A stretch of 64,000 nucleotides of DNA, taken from Stratiolaelaps scimitus (lineage: Eukaryota; Arthropoda; Arachnida; Mesostigmata; Laelapidae). The notes under the pieces were generated by a model. It searched no databases, was not told where the DNA came from, and saw nothing but the letters and a program-made list of their open reading frames with translations. This document shows positions 14,513 to 27,895 of the stretch, piece after piece (position 1 is the stretch's first letter; every line of letters begins with the position of its first letter). The DNA lies in NCBI GenBank assembly GCA_019614645.1, contig JABWDB010000046.1, forward strand, positions 1,192,001-1,256,000. The letters are read 5' to 3'. A program made the translations under genes and the position numbers.

Positions 14513-14937
14513 TATTATGACCATTTTACACTATATACGGAATAGCCGGTAGACGAGCCAAGTGGCCACCCGCGGTTTACACTTTTCATAGCTCAAACAA
14601 TCCAAATGTATAACGCCAAAGGAGATATCCCGTTGTGGTAATATTACCTCGATAGTATCGAGCAACCTGCGAGCCAGGCAGATCGTTGCTAATGGGCACG
14701 TCCTCACTTTTTTCAGCAGCAATTCGTATCGAAATACGATTGAAAATAGTTTTTCCTAAACGTTTATCTCCTGCGCTTTGAAAAGGAACCCCTTTGTGCC
14801 ATAACAATGTTGATGATATAAACGATGCTTGCGTCATTCAGGTGAAATCGTGGCCGCCTTTGGTTGTGTTACGCCGCGAGTACTACTATCCTGTGAAGAG
14901 TTTCCTCAGCGGCCGCCTCCGACATCCGCTTATCTGA
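1292..14937 (+). CDS. FRMD5: FERM domain-containing protein, FRMD5/FRMD3-like (13 exons)
   Basis: Membrane-cytoskeleton adaptor of the band 4.1 superfamily. Coding exons: 1292-1390, 8108-8248, 8798-8869, 9681-9791, 10367-10528, 10758-10838, 11072-11205, 11436-11517, 12147-12226, 12585-12840, 13346-13655, 14213-14385, 14842-14937. All borders are GT/AG and all phases agree, giving 598 residues, close to the 570-600 of vertebrate FRMD5/FRMD3. The FERM domain spans about residues 13-320. F1 contains [14 protein letters not shown]2 contains [16 protein letters not shown], and F3 contains [13 protein letters not shown] and [11 protein letters not shown] Ser/Thr-rich, low-complexity tail follows. 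One membrane helix lies at about 538-557, then a short tail with YYYPVKSF, matching the single C-terminal helix of FRMD3/5. Exon 5 carries roughly 25 extra acidic and Ser-rich residues compared with vertebrates. The start at 1292 was chosen because it directly precedes F1; an in-frame ATG at 1193 would add 33 residues. FRMD3 and FRMD5 cannot be told apart by eye. Confidence 0.93.
1407..1461 (+). repeat. Compound (AT)n-(GA)n microsatellite
   Basis: An interrupted AT tract is followed by about fourteen GA units. It starts 17 bases after the donor of the first coding exon of the FRMD5-like gene. Confidence 0.85.
4224..4261. repeat. Palindromic (TAA)n(ATT)n tract
   Basis: About six TAA units are followed directly by about six ATT units, so the two halves are perfect complements and can form a hairpin or cruciform. 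It lies in intron 1 of the FRMD5-like gene. Confidence 0.8.
11782..11925 (+). repeat. AT and CA microsatellite pair flanking a dispersed repeat
   Basis: An (AT)n tract at 11782-11820, then the dispersed repeat, then (AT)n and (CA)n from 11884 to about 11923. All lie in the intron between the last two FERM exons of the FRMD5-like gene. Confidence 0.8.
11820..11882 (+). repeat. Dispersed ~60-bp repeat, copy 1
   Basis: It reads TAAGAGCTGGGGCCTGTCAG, then ATAGGGGAACAGCTGAGGAT and a short A run. It sits between two (AT)n tracts (11782-11820 and 11885-11905) in an intron of the FRMD5-like gene. It matches the copies at 31003-31062 and 52542-52607. Confidence 0.6.
14471..14507 (+). repeat. (ATT)n microsatellite
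   Basis: About twelve ATT units in the last intron of the FRMD5-like gene. Confidence 0.85.
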
Positions 14938-17900
14938 GATGACGATGATTCTGTCTGACCGGAGCATACAGCGGACCCTGACGACTTCGCATTGTAACCC
15001 CAATTCGATGATCACGAATCAGGCGCAGCATGGCGGTAGGCCATGCAGGCCATTAAGGACATGACGATAAAACGTAAGCCTGAACACTAATCGAGCATTA
15101 TGAAGAAATATGACATTACATACAGAAACATCGTATCTGAGGGTCCCAGCTCGTTTTGATTTCATCAGTGCTGATACTACGCCAGACAGAATCAATGCAA
15201 AAACATAACGCCACTCATCGATATGGAGCCGACGCCGCGGTTAACAGTTGGGTCCCGAGGAAACCGCTCGATACACTCCCTCAAGAAGGCTTACCTCCTG
15301 ACGGCGCAGGACACCACGCCACGACACGTCACTAAACGAAATTCACAAATCATCGTGTATGTTCTATTGATCTGCGGTTGTGGGCCGAATGTGCTGTGAG
15401 AGGAAGAGCCCGGCCGAACTGTACACAATGCTTTGCTGACACAAGCGAGCACAATGAAAGCGCATATATTATATATATACACAGTGAAGGCTGCTAGACT
15501 AATTAACATCACTGTGTGAACAAATTAGCAAAAAACAAACAATTAACAGACAGCGGACGACAGCAAGAGACGCTGCTATATTTTCTCTGTAAATCCATGG
15601 TGCATGCCCCTTATAGAAATTTGCTCACACCGCCTAAGAAATGATACTAATAATATATCAGCTGTCGCTGTGTTCCCCAGAGCGCGCTCTGTCCGCTACT
15701 GATTTATTAGATTCGTTCGTGACGAATACCGCAGAGTAGTCTATTGAGCAGCAGCAAGCAGAGAGACCTTTCTATGAACAGCATCGATTCATTAGCACTT
15801 CGTTATGATCGTTATAATGAGAGGCTGATCAAAGCATCATTGGGGAATCAATTAGCATAGGAAACGCTTCTCCTCGCCACTCTACAAAGTTCCAAACACT
15901 TCATCACCATTTCGTGCGTTTGTCAAAATACTCTCGGACGTAACAACACTCACCGTTTTCTGGTCGACCGATTGGTTCACCGCCAGCAGGCGGCGAAAGT
16001 CTCTGCGCCCCCCGTTGAAACACGGTGAAATTATGACCGTGATCTTTGCTAAGGCTCCCTGTCCATTGTCTTCTCACAGAAAAAGCTATGGGAGAAAAAT
16101 TGACACGACGAACTAACGATTGGTGATCGCGCGGCTTGCTCATTCCTAATGATATTCATAGAAATCCATTTCGCCAGCGATCACCGAATTGCCCAATATA
16201 ACATGCGATCCATCCATTGATAACGCTCTGCGTACCTATCTATTCTATATATATATATATATTTATCTAAACATACACAAATCACATACCGCATACGCAT
16301 AGGCCATAATCACCTCATCATCGATAAATAGTCACGCTGTATCGAGCCTTATCATGTACAACGGCTAAATTATCACATGCACATCGACGCATATGTGTGT
16401 AGCGACATCATGGCCGAAGACAAAAAAGATCCGGCAACTACAAACAACTAGCCGTTAATCATGAGTCGTCATTATCATCGTTACATCGCACACGGACACT
16501 AAAACCCCCCACGTATAACACAGGACATAAGATGGGCTTGATCTCTCGACAAGAGCTAACAAGAGCCCATCTCTATCTCTCATTTTCTCTTGCTTGGCGT
16601 CGATTTTCCATTGTACATCTATCGAACAATAGACACACAGAGCTGGCAACCTCCTCAATCAAGTGATTGATTCAAGTCAGCGAGGAACAATCAACACGTC
16701 CACCACCGCTACCACGAACAACAACAACAGCAACAATCTCGGCGTAATATGTATATATCTGTATATCCCGCGTGGCCGTCTTGACCAACGGAGCAGCAGC
16801 ACGGAAGGTTCCAAGCGAACGGCTAATTAACAATGAGACTCGCGAACAACACGAAGATGAGGTGAAGCTAACAACCACAGGAACGACTTTTGAACATGTA
16901 CATCGATTTCGATCATGATGACATGGAACAGAAATGAGAAGACATCTAGAAACAATGTATACGACGAGCCTGAGACTAGCTGGGGCCGACGAATCGGATG
17001 AGATTTGAGGTTGACAAAACATTGAAGGTCGGTTGGCTGGTGTGGAAAGTATAGAAGAGAGCGCCGTAGAGAAACATCTGAATAAGATGGCAAACTCTGA
17101 CTGCGGTAAGCATCTTTGCAAGATGTGAAAAAAATGATAATTTTTAATACAAAAAAGGAGAAAGAACTTACAGTCGAAATTGAAAACCGAAGACTTCCGC
17201 AGCGGGAGAGGGCGGAGCAAGTCCGGGTCAGACAACTACGATTACTGTGCACGAATTGGACGGGTGGTATTTGAGAAAGAGGATGATTTCAGCTCGGTTT
17301 CGGCGGTGGCAGCAGCAATTGGACTTAAAATGCTAGCTTATATATCTCGTGTTCTGGATAGGTAAAATCCACAGAGACCTCTCGGTAAAAGTTGGAGACA
17401 AATTATTGTTGTCGCAAACGACTCAGTGAGACAGGCTGTTGTCAATCGGTATCTTGTCGTTGTGAAGAGGAAAATCCAAGGGTTTGCATATATTAATATA
17501 TGTGTGGAGGCGAAATCCACGGACATCCTCCATAACCATAACACATACATACACACACACACACACACGCATATCGCGAAAACACACATTCGACAGCGTG
17601 ATGAACAATGACATTATACATATACATATATATGTATATGTGCAGTTTCACAGCATGAGATCCATCATCGGTTCCCGATCTCTTATCTATGCCCTGCTCA
17701 TCCGCAAAGCGTCCTTTCATCCAAGCAAGTCATGTGTAGGAGATATATTGATTATTTTCAAGCTATATTTTTCAACCATTTTCATATCGAAAACTCGTGT
17801 TGCAACGTGTTGAAATTGCCAATTTTCTTTCCCGCTTTCTCTTCCTCTAATAATTTAACTTCCCGTAACAGTTTCTTCATTAGAGATTTGTCAAGTCATT

Positions 17901-18067
17901 TTGTCAAGGACGACCACAGAGCAATGTGTGTTGGTGTTTGTGTGTGTGTGATTACTATAACTACCGAGAAAAACGTGAAAAAAAATACAAAAAATACTCA
18001 AAGCAAAAATTGCGTACCATCAAACTCGTCGGGCTCCCCAGCTAACGTGCGCTTTGCTCTATCTTTA

Positions 18068-18098
<31 letters not shown>

Positions 18099-20867
18099 TG
18101 ATGTCATGAACAGTACTTATTCTTCTGCTTCTATGATGTAAAAGTACTGATGTTATTCTATTTATATATATATATATATATATAGTTGTACACTATAGTA
18201 TTTTACAGTAACGACAGATATATCACAGACAGACACGTACTCACTCACACACACACACAGATAGTGAAAAAGAAAAGGGTTTTTTCACTTTTTCACACCT
18301 AGTTTTATAATAACAATATAATCATAATATGCATAATCATCGTAGTATGCATTCGTGTGTAGGATAACACTATACACTAAGAACAAATAATAATAATAAT
18401 AAATAATATATAGAAGCCATTATTATCATTATAATCAGCGATGATAAACAGTAATGAAAAAAAAGCAACGTAAACACCTTTCAATAGAGAAAAGCTCGCA
18501 TTCGTCATTACGTGTGTGTCTGTGTGTGTAAGTGTTATATTTACTAAATAAAAAAAAACAATGTGCGAAAAAGGCTGAGCCCTCGCTGGGAGCGGAGTTT
18601 GATCTTAAGGCGTGTGCACCGTGCAAGGAAACAGGACATAGCTGACTATAAATTAGCATATCATTATTATAATAGTTATAATCATTTGTACGGTTGTCTA
18701 GAAATTATGTATATAGCCCCCCTCTCTCTCTCTCTCTCTCTCTTTCCGTTTATATTTTGCTATTATCCAAAGGTGTACTGTGCAAAATACTGTGGTGTGT
18801 GTCAGCTCGCGAATTAGTTAGCTTCGTGTTTCTCGCTCTGTCTCTCTGTCTGTAGTGTTGATGGTCTGACCGCCTAATAGAACACAATCTGACCAACGTA
18901 AGGAGAATAAATTCAAAGGGCAGAATGGTCAACTGAACAATAGAAATCGCAAGGAAAAAAGGAGATTTAGGTTGACGAGCTTAAACATTGATCGAGCCGT
19001 TGTACGCAGACGACAACGAGCAGAAACCCAATTCAGGTTGTGCCCGAACCAGCTCACACCACGATCAACACGTGAACCCACAATGACGGAGGATGAATGT
19101 ACCCATTAGCTGGCTTAGGTAGATGAGCTGTACACAACTTCTGTGGTCTCAAGGTGACTTGACAATATCTCTCGTAGATTATTCAGTGTTATTGAACTAT
19201 TCAGCCAGTTACAGTCACTGTGATTGGTTTTATAAGTTTATTAGTCAATGAAAAAAGTGGCCAACTATTGTACTCGCTAAACGTGAAATACATCTAAGAG
19301 AAAAAATAAATAAAAATGTCTAAAAATTAGAAATTGGCAAAAAACATTGGAATTGGCAGCTACCTACGGTGTGTACTCTGACATACGTATAGCAAATAAA
19401 TCTCTGTTTATAATAATAATAATAATAATGATAATAATATATATATATATATACATGGTGTCGCTAAAAATCTACATTTAATTTTACCACATCCAATTAT
19501 TTATGTACACGTTTGAGATGTTTATGTAGCTATTTATTTTGCGAACGTTACCCGTCGATATAATTATTGTCTTGTATTGTTTTGTCGTTGCTGTCACCAC
19601 ATCGTCAATCGATGTCAACGTGACCAATATGTTGAGGTCCCATAACACAGATCATAGACGATGGTTATCCCATCCCTGATAACCGCTATCGTGGTCCGGT
19701 CCGCCTGTGGGAATATCAATTGTTCCATCCACGTACCGATCCTTGTACGCAAGTGAATAGTCAAACACGGAAATATACAACATGCAGCATAATCAATCAA
19801 TCAGTCAATCAATCAATCAATCATTCATTCATCACCACCACAAATCACCATCGGCGGGCAATACATAATAACGCGACAAATATACACAAAGAAAAATTCG
19901 TGTTTATACATAAACATATACATATATATATAAACATATGAACGAACAGATATTTGTGATGAATATCAACGAGATGAGATGAACATGATAACAGCGAATT
20001 TGCTGATTAGAACGACGAAGATGGCGAGAATTTTTGGTCGAAATGGCTAAACGAGGCGGCCGGTGTACACTTGTAAGCGGCCAACTTCGACGAACAATTT
20101 ATACCGATTCAATTCATTGAACTGAAAATGAACCGACGATGACAAGAATAACAAAGTAATGATATGATAATAATAATAATAATAATAATAATAGAAACCA
20201 TGTAACGTGCGACGCGACTGAAGCAACGCTATTCATAATAATAATAATAATAATAATAATAACGACAACAATAAAAATAATGATAATACTATATAAACTG
20301 CGATACAGGCCGAAGATAGCTGATGATGAACGATCATGAAATTGGAATAAAGATCAAACAAATGCACAATGTAAATTTCATTGAAAGGCGGCGCTTTTCA
20401 ATACTTTTCTTTGTCGTTTACGTCGATTCGACGTATTCGTTCGTTACGTTCATCGTTCGACGTTTCCTGTTCGGGTGGAAAAGGAATGGACCCATTGCGT
20501 TTTGAAAACCTGAATGCGGGCAAACTTTGATTGGAGCCAACTTGTTGCGTTTTATATATATATATATATATACGTACGTTTCGATTTGTAATCGTAAGTG
20601 ATTTTGATAGCTTGAAGTTCATTTTCCGGGCTGACTACTCACACGTAACGTTGCACTCAGTCCACGGTACAACAGCTTTCAGCATGGGCTTCAGAAGACC
20701 GCCGAGCTTTGATTGCTCTGTTAATGTATCGTAATTAATTGTCGTATCGTAATTCGTTATAAGTATTGGTACAAAGTAGACACACTATCGATCATAAAGA
20801 TAGTTGTTTGACTATCTTTTAGAGTATGGGGACTTGATTAGCTTCAAATCAACAACAGTAAATTTGT

Positions 20868-20915
<48 letters not shown>

Positions 20916-23487
20916 TATATCGATATAAGTTGCAAACCGGTTTAAGAGACACACATTTTCAGATTATATGTATGCAATGCGTATGGCTAGTTTCAGTGTA
21001 AAATTAAGGTCAATTAATTGTTTCAATATCCTCCTAATGCTCTCCGCAATCTGGGAAAGTACCTCCGCCGTGATTCGTTATAAGACGTTCGCACCCAAGA
21101 CATTCTGAAATGTTCCAAGTTAAACGCCGCGTCCTTCGTTCGAACATTCTGAAGTCCCTGTGTTTCGGCTTTTTACATGAACAAAGAAAAAACTACTCTT
21201 TGTACTAAACGCCTTTTACGTACTGTGTAAGTTTTGTGTAAGTTGGAACGGTTTTTGCAATTTTAGCCGATATACTCCTTGCGGATTGTGTAGGACACTA
21301 ACTGAACGTGTTCCAAAAAATCTATCTAACTCGAATTGAACAAGATAATAGAACCAAAGCCTGGATCCCTTTTCGCATCGAAGTTAGTCTCCGTAGCGCA
21401 CCGTCGAGTCAACAACGACACGGGCGTTCTAAAGACGAATCAAAATCGCTCACCGTCAGAAGCAAGGATCTACGCCACACGTGGACCAATCGTAAGTAGC
21501 GCCGATGACAAGCCGTCTACGATGAGCCTCCGCCAAGACTCAGTTCTCTTGGCTGTATTCCACCCTCAGATATCCATAGCCCGAAGCAAAAGCCGCCACC
21601 GCCGCCACCGAGAGGCCACCCGAGTCAGCTGCTACGAATCATCTTTTTTTTTGTTTTTTTTTTGATGGGGAGTTTCGGCGAAACATGCGTGAACACAGAG
21701 CAGCCTCCTGCCACCACCTAGTGAGAGATTCTTAAACTCACTAAAACCCGTTTGCCCTCCCCCACACCTAGTTGGTTTGGAACGGCGTAAGCAATACTTC
21801 AAACCAACGGGTGTTGGCTCATCTAGCTATTGGTGAAGTGCGCTGATCCAACCCGCATCGGTGACCTGGACGAAACAGTAGTCTCGCGTAGTAATGCTAC
21901 TGCCAGATCATTAACTCAATGAAGACATCCGAACGTTAATAACGAAATAATAATTAAAATTTATTATTTGAGTTCTAGTCGTTTCAACCTCGTCTCCCAT
22001 TTGTCGCTTGCTATATTTCGCTACTTATCGCTTCGTGTCTCGGCGTTGTGCATCGGCGTTCGAGCGGTGGGACGTTGCGAAATTGCACAATCAACACATT
22101 AATGAGACATGGACTATCCTCTTTTTGTGGTGGAGCTCGATTACGATGCATGCGTCAAATAGAGTACAACTCGCTTCATGTACTGTATGATACAGAGGAT
22201 GAAACGCGAGACAAAACAACGGGAGGGGGGACTATTAACAATTCAACAATGCGGGTCATTTTTTGCTGAAACCGCTGGCTGACACTAGGATTGAAAATAT
22301 CGCAAAGTGATGGTATAATCTACATTCGCGTTATCCTATATATATATATATAATTTTATGAATTAGGATATCTAGGGACGCCTGTATAGGATCACAGTAG
22401 AATACAGTTTCCCGACGCGTACAGTTGAATGAAGCTGCGCCGAGTTCGCTGATTTAAATAGTATCCCATAATATGAACGATGATGATGACGGCAAACGTG
22501 GGTGATCATAAAGAATATTTCTATGACGTTCACTGCATGAGGAAGGAGAAAAATAGTGGTTACTATTGTGTATTTGATCGAAGTAGGTGAAATGTCCTCA
22601 ATGAAAATCAGCTTCGTGTCATCGACCACGATCGATCGTCACGAAATATAAACCCGCCCAGATGGAGCACTCGAAAGGCGGGGTCCGGCCAGTGGTAAGG
22701 ATTGTCATGAATATAGTACGGCGTGCTTGAAAAATCGTCTGAAAACCCCCGGTCCGTTTGGTCCGTGAACTGTCAATTATCAGCTATTTAACCCAACAGT
22801 ATCTCAAGTGACTAGTATTGATTTGCAGGCGAACTTCCGAGGACAGATATTTCATGCGTTGTCACGATTTCAACAAAAGTCGAGAATATAATATATTGAG
22901 CACACTATGTGGGGAAACACTGTCGAACGACAAGTTTTGATTCGTTATTGTCGATTTGGCGGGAAAAATAAAACACGACTGGTACACGATGGCTGGATTC
23001 GTGCCGGATTTTTAACTTTCCAACTAAAACTATAATCTAAATGTATCGCTGATAATGATGCTGTCTCGCGTGGGGGTGTTATCAATAAAGGCAATAGGTG
23101 AACGGATTCGGACGTTCGACAAGCTCTCTCTCTCTATCTCTCTCTCGACGGGCCGAACTGAGAATGGCCACGAATCGCGCTGGGCACACTCTTCTCGCCT
23201 GATTCTGTAAAGTGTTTGTGTATGTAAACTATGAAATCCTCGAACGAGTATAATGCTCTCGTGCTGCTATGTGTACGTATTGTGACGTAGGAACAACGTG
23301 ATCAGCCATGGCCGTATGGGATAGCAGCCGGCATAAAGGGAGGATATTCGTTACTGATACGTTTTTGTCTAGAAATTCATCCCGAGTTATAGACCGCCGC
23401 ACACGAACTGACCACAACGAACGAAACGGGAGCTGCTGCATATCTGTCCCCGAACAAAAGCCTTCCAGGAGTTCGGTTTCTATCGTA
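14938..23487. other. Gene-poor 8.5 kb spacer between the FRMD5-like and PAQR genes
   Basis: No protein family was recognised. The proximal part is probably the 3' untranslated region of the plus-strand gene. The rest is rich in AT, CT and TAA microsatellites (18071-18098, 18719-18744, 19409-19453, 20235-20262, 20872-20913) and in A/T runs. Overlapping open frames on the minus strand at 16672-17252 are low in complexity and resemble nothing known. A T-run followed by a GC-richer block at about 21643-21940 looks like the tail of an old retroposon inserted on the minus strand. Confidence 0.5.
20872..20913 (+). repeat. (AT)n microsatellite
   Basis: About 21 uninterrupted AT units in the spacer. 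Comparable long AT tracts occur at 8575-8609, 28111-28141, 31711-31742, 47437-47469, 48564-48591, 56069-56101 and 61466-61508. Confidence 0.9.
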
Positions 23488-24339
23488 TCACGATGAAGGC
23501 ATTAGTGCCGCCTGTTTCCCGCTAAACTCGTCACGAAATAACCATGAGGTTAGGCAAAACCACCAGTCGGTGCGCAGTGTCTTACTACTGTACAAGTGTT
23601 CCGCCATAGCGTCAAATAGGAGCCATGTCGCGATGTTTACACAGCAATGCCAGAGAGCGTGCGCGAATCGCATCCTTCCTTGCAGATTGTAGAAGCCGAA
23701 CCCAACGGTGTAGGCGACCCCGCCGAGGACGACCTTGTTCGCGACGGCCGACGGCAGCAGCGCTACCATGACCACGGAGGGCACGGAAGCGGCGAGGGCG
23801 ACAAAGATCGCTTGATGGCCATGCCAGTCGTGGAGGAGATTCTGGAAGATGAGACAGAGCACACAGAGTGCCCAGACCCCGAGCACGCTCACCCAGTAGA
23901 GGCCTGATAGGACGACGTACGGGGTACAGTAAGCCGCAATGAACACGTAGATCATTGAGCGGTCGATTCGCAGGAAGAGATTTCGAAACTGTTTGAAGCG
24001 GGGCCACAACAGCGTCACGTGGTAGATCGAGCTGCCGAGAAATAGTGAAATCATAGCTGTTCCGTATATGACGGCGCATGCTGTCTGGGCTGTTCGTCGC
24101 GCCCGCGCCAGAAGGTGGGCAACGGCCGCAATGCCCGGCGCAACGGCGAGGAGATGCGTGATGACATTGAGCGTCTCCTCGATTGTATCGAATTCCGCCT
24201 CGATCCATGACAGTTCGGTGTTCGTGGACGAGTCGTCGGCGAGCTTCGCCCCCGGTGATTCATCGCATCCGACGAGTGATGCCACTGACTTCTTGCTATC
24301 TCCATGCGAGCTGTGGAGGCTGGCCTGGACGCACGCCAT
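23488..24339 (-). CDS. PAQR / hemolysin III family seven-helix protein, MMD-like (single exon)
   Basis: A 283-residue intronless reading frame. PAQR proteins have seven membrane helices and a Zn-hydrolase-like core; MMD and MMD2 (PAQR11/10) are Golgi-located members linked to Ras signalling. The family signatures appear in order: Glu-Asn-Thr-His in EETLNVITHLL (about 54-64), Ser-His in GSSIYHV (102-108), Asp in RIDRSMIYVF (124-133), and the His pair in AHALWH (226-231). These are the expected metal ligands. Seven hydrophobic stretches lie between residues 58 and 245. The N-terminal 50 residues are polar and Ser-rich, and a 40-residue tail follows the last helix. The local sequence is GC-richer than its surroundings. 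The lack of introns, when the neighbours have 13-15 exons, suggests a retroposed copy, although intronless family members also exist. The MMD subgroup is a by-eye assignment. Confidence 0.88.
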   Translation of the reverse strand: MACVQASLHSSHGDSKKSVASLVGCDESPGAKLADDSSTNTELSWIEAEFDTIEETLNVITHLLAVAPGIAAVAHLLARARRTAQTACAVIYGTAMISLFLGSSIYHVTLLWPRFKQFRNLFLRIDRSMIYVFIAAYCTPYVVLSGLYWVSVLGVWALCVLCLIFQNLLHDWHGHQAIFVALAASVPSVVMVALLPSAVANKVVLGGVAYTVGFGFYNLQGRMRFAHALWHCCVNIATWLLFDAMAEHLYSSKTLRTDWWFCLTSWLFRDEFSGKQAALMPSS

Positions 24340-26904
24340 TGACCGAGCGTGTCACGGTTGACGGATCAGACGACCAGGTCAGGCGGCTCGGTCTAGACCT
24401 GTGGCCTTTTTTGGCCAGCTGGCCAGTTTGAGCCGTGTAACTGGCCTGCTAGCAATCGAGTGTAGAGAAGCCAGCCAGGGAGACTCGGTCGCTGTCAACG
24501 TTGCCTGTTCTCCGACAGGTGAAGGGCCCAGTTGGCTAGGATAGCATTGGAAGAGCACTCAGCATCTCTAACGGCGTAATCACGTAATTGCGGCAAGGTG
24601 TACGTGTTTGATTATCACTCGACATGCGTATTTCTATGATTTCGTTGTCACCCCTATAGAGCGCGTGGCCAGTGATGGAAGTGGACCCAAAGGAAAACAG
24701 ATAGACTACGAACAAATAGATTGAGAGATACTTTGGGAAGATTCTTTCTTAGCTTACAATATACATCAGACAAGTTCCGCCCTGATGAGGGCGCGTCACT
24801 GGAAAACGACGTTCGGGGAAAAATGGGTCCGAAAGACAGACTGAAGGGCACAATGGTATCGAGGTCGCAGGGTGGTCTCTATTGAGGACTTCGGTGTGAC
24901 GACCACACCCCGACCAGCTCAGTTCAAAGGTGCACGGCTTCTTATCCTTGCAGCAGAGATTAGTGAGTGATTTTGAACGGCTTCATCCAGCTCATGTGTT
25001 CGGAATCGTTCTAGAGTCGGGTAATCTTGCACGGTATATACACCGTATATTGATAGGCATAGCCGACCTTAACACAGGCAGGTATTACATTTCTTCTTGC
25101 TTGCGTCATAAGCACTGTTATTCCAATTTAAGTTCATCCTCTTGTACAACGCACGCGTTACATGTGGACCTTTTCATCTTTTCTCATCGTCATGCACCGA
25201 ATGTCCTTGAGGCTACCCCTCATACTCGCACCGAATAGGCAGGCACGAGTGCTTTCCTCCACACAATGCATGTCATTCCTGGAAAGCACTGTCACCTTCG
25301 GGTGCAGCAAGCACTCGGCGATCGTGAGTACGGTGGCCGCTTTGCAAAGTGGTTCTCCCTTACAAAGGAACGCAGACGACCCCCGCCACGTTGAGCGTCA
25401 ACAACAGAACCTCTGGGGGTCGCCCGAACGGACAGTGCTCCGCCAGTCTGCTCTCCCCCAACAGCCTCTGAAACAGCCCTTGCTCAGATGAGACCCTCAC
25501 CGGGCCAATGGGAAAGGGAGCTTCTGCGGTGGGCGATTGTGGACGAAAGTACACCCACACACAGTCAAGAGACCGAAGGGGGAGTTTATTAAATGCTTAT
25601 ATATATATATATATATATATATTCTCTCGGTTCGATGTTTGCTATACAAGGCTGTCTAGAAATTTCGACCAGGATGGCTTGAGACAGATAGACCGCTTCC
25701 GCCGAGAATACAACACGAATGAAGACACTTACCTCTGCTCCAATTGGATCGCACGGATTAGTTTTGTAGGGATCGGCTCGACTCGAGCAGTCAACAATGT
25801 CCGGAGCATCGACTCGTGGCGTGAACCCGAGATGAGCTGCGAGGTATTGAAGGTATCACTCAATGAAATATTAAATGAATTCTCAACTTTTACATTCACG
25901 TGATGTGCCGACGTGTCTTAAATGACGAGAAAAATTAAAAGGAAAAATACCGCATCAGCACGAACGACTTCTTCCCTCTGTTCGTGCTGTTAATATTGAA
26001 GAAAATCTGGGAATTTTCTTCAAACTCTCCGGAGTCATAGCTTCGAACTCCTAACTCGAAGAGGAGAGGACACCTATGCAATGTTTACCTTCACGCCCTT
26101 ACAAATGAAGCACTTCATGATCTGCGGGGAGACCAAGCCGACATATGTTTGACGTGGCAACCCCACTAACACTTACAAGCTACATTACGGTTCGTTGTGC
26201 AGCTTTAAATAATAAACAACGACTAACACTAACACTCCATACCATTATCCTCCATGATCACCCCATAACGTTCGAAAAATATAGCGTGCATTTTGTGTCA
26301 AACACTCCGCGCAACATACGAGGTGCAGTTCGTTCATTAAACGAAACTCCCACGGTCTGCAGTTGGATGTTGTCTCCCCTGTATAATGGTATGACAAATC
26401 GTGCTGTCGTAGATGAACTAGTTGAAGACGTGAAATTATACAAAATGTGCATGACCACTCCCCCGCAACACACTACACATATGTACCTGCTACATATGAG
26501 TATCTCATAGAATATGAGCGTTTTCATCTCTTTGCAATATATATATATACAGTCCAGTAAGAACGGAACGTGTTTCCACTTTAGAGAAACTGTTAGCCGT
26601 GTCCTAATTCGTGATTTCTCTTCCCATTTATCATTTGAATAGACTTTTAGAGCACATTATTCAAATCGGCACACGTCGCAATTGCGGACGAGAGCCCTGT
26701 ACGACTCGTTGAGATACTCTCCGTTGTCACTGTGTGCTTATGGTTGACAATGCTCGTTATTTTGAGCACGCATTGTGATAGGCAAATCGAGGGTACGTAC
26801 TTTAATCCTCTATAGCTAAACATTTTTCCGGTATCTCGTTCCGCGTACACCAAGTCACGAAAGTACGCCTCCATGAAACTTATCACTATTCCTTTCTTGC
26901 ATTC
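24340..26904. other. Spacer upstream of the PAQR gene
   Basis: It presumably contains the promoter of the minus-strand PAQR gene just above 24339. Short open frames at 24930-25491 and 25508-25903 match no family I recognise. An (AT)n tract lies at 25597-25621. No convincing exon or RNA gene was seen. Confidence 0.4.
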
Positions 26905-27160
26905 GAAGCCTTAGGCAGCCCCGGCCACCTCATTGCCAACCTCCTTGAAGGAATTTACCATAGGCTGATCCGCGCTAGCGAGGACAAACGCGCCGGATCC
27001 TTCCTTCTGCAGCGCCTTTCGCTCGCTGTGCAAGGATGCAATGTTATCGCCTCCCTCGGGACCATGATGGCGTCGGCCTGACCTCTGCCCCCAACTGCAT
27101 CACTAATTATTGTGTATATTATGACACGCGATCGTATGACACAAGACGATGAATAAATAC
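26905..27160 (+). mobile_element. Relic of a non-LTR-type element (coding end plus tail)
   Basis: An open stretch reads RLSLAVQGCNVIASLGTM near its end, then a stop and an AT-rich tail ending in GATGAATAAATA. A very similar end (RLTLAVQRGNAIAFLGT, then TTTGAATAAATA) occurs at about 52820-52935. Two dispersed copies with the same end indicate a repeat family. Placing it in the non-LTR class rests on the 52 kb copy lying next to zinc-knuckle and endonuclease-like remnants. Confidence 0.5.
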
Positions 27161-27895
27161 CTAGTTAACTAGTGAAGGTGGTTGAAGTGTGCGATGCAAC
27201 AATTCCCCTTAGAAACGGACTATAGGAGGCAACATGGTAATCGATAGTTCCGAGCCGTTTGCTTGAAGTTTGCCTGAACGGGACACTCATATTTACCTGC
27301 AAACGATATGCGTGTCCTATGCGAATTTAGGGTAGCGCATAGTTATTTATTATTAAGTCGAAAAAAAAGTTATCAACGAACCCTCTTTGATTTGTGACCG
27401 GCTCTGTGATTTGTGAGCCTACCATTTTATTTTGTAAACAAAGCATACACATTAGCCAATAATTCTAACAATACGCGATTACCTTATTTGCTGCTCTGCT
27501 AAATCCTCCTACGTTCGTACATAAGCGAACAAATGACACTCAGTCACTAATAGTCTCTCTCTCTCTGCTCTCCCTATCAACTTAGGGCAAAGTACTGCAA
27601 ATCAACCAAATATCGTACCTTCTATGTAAGCATTTTTTTCTGGTAAGGCTATCGGGAGCTTGTTTCCGAGCTGATAATTAAATCATATGATAATGCACGA
27701 TAGCCCAGACCAAAGTTCTCATAAGAACCTATAGTTCTTAGAGTGTAGTCTAGTCCTCTGGTCCGTTCGAATGTTCAACTTTACGAGACAATGCTCCATA
27801 AAAATGTCACAGTCCTTCACGGCACGCTTGAGAACAGCCAATCAACAACAAGAGGCGTTTACGTGAGAGACGTTTGCTGGCTTTCGACCACCATC

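Noticed and set aside
16672..17252. Overlapping minus-strand open frames of 187 and 141 codons
   Set aside because: Low-complexity Ser/Cys-rich translation with no family match, in a repeat-rich spacer and without splice partners.
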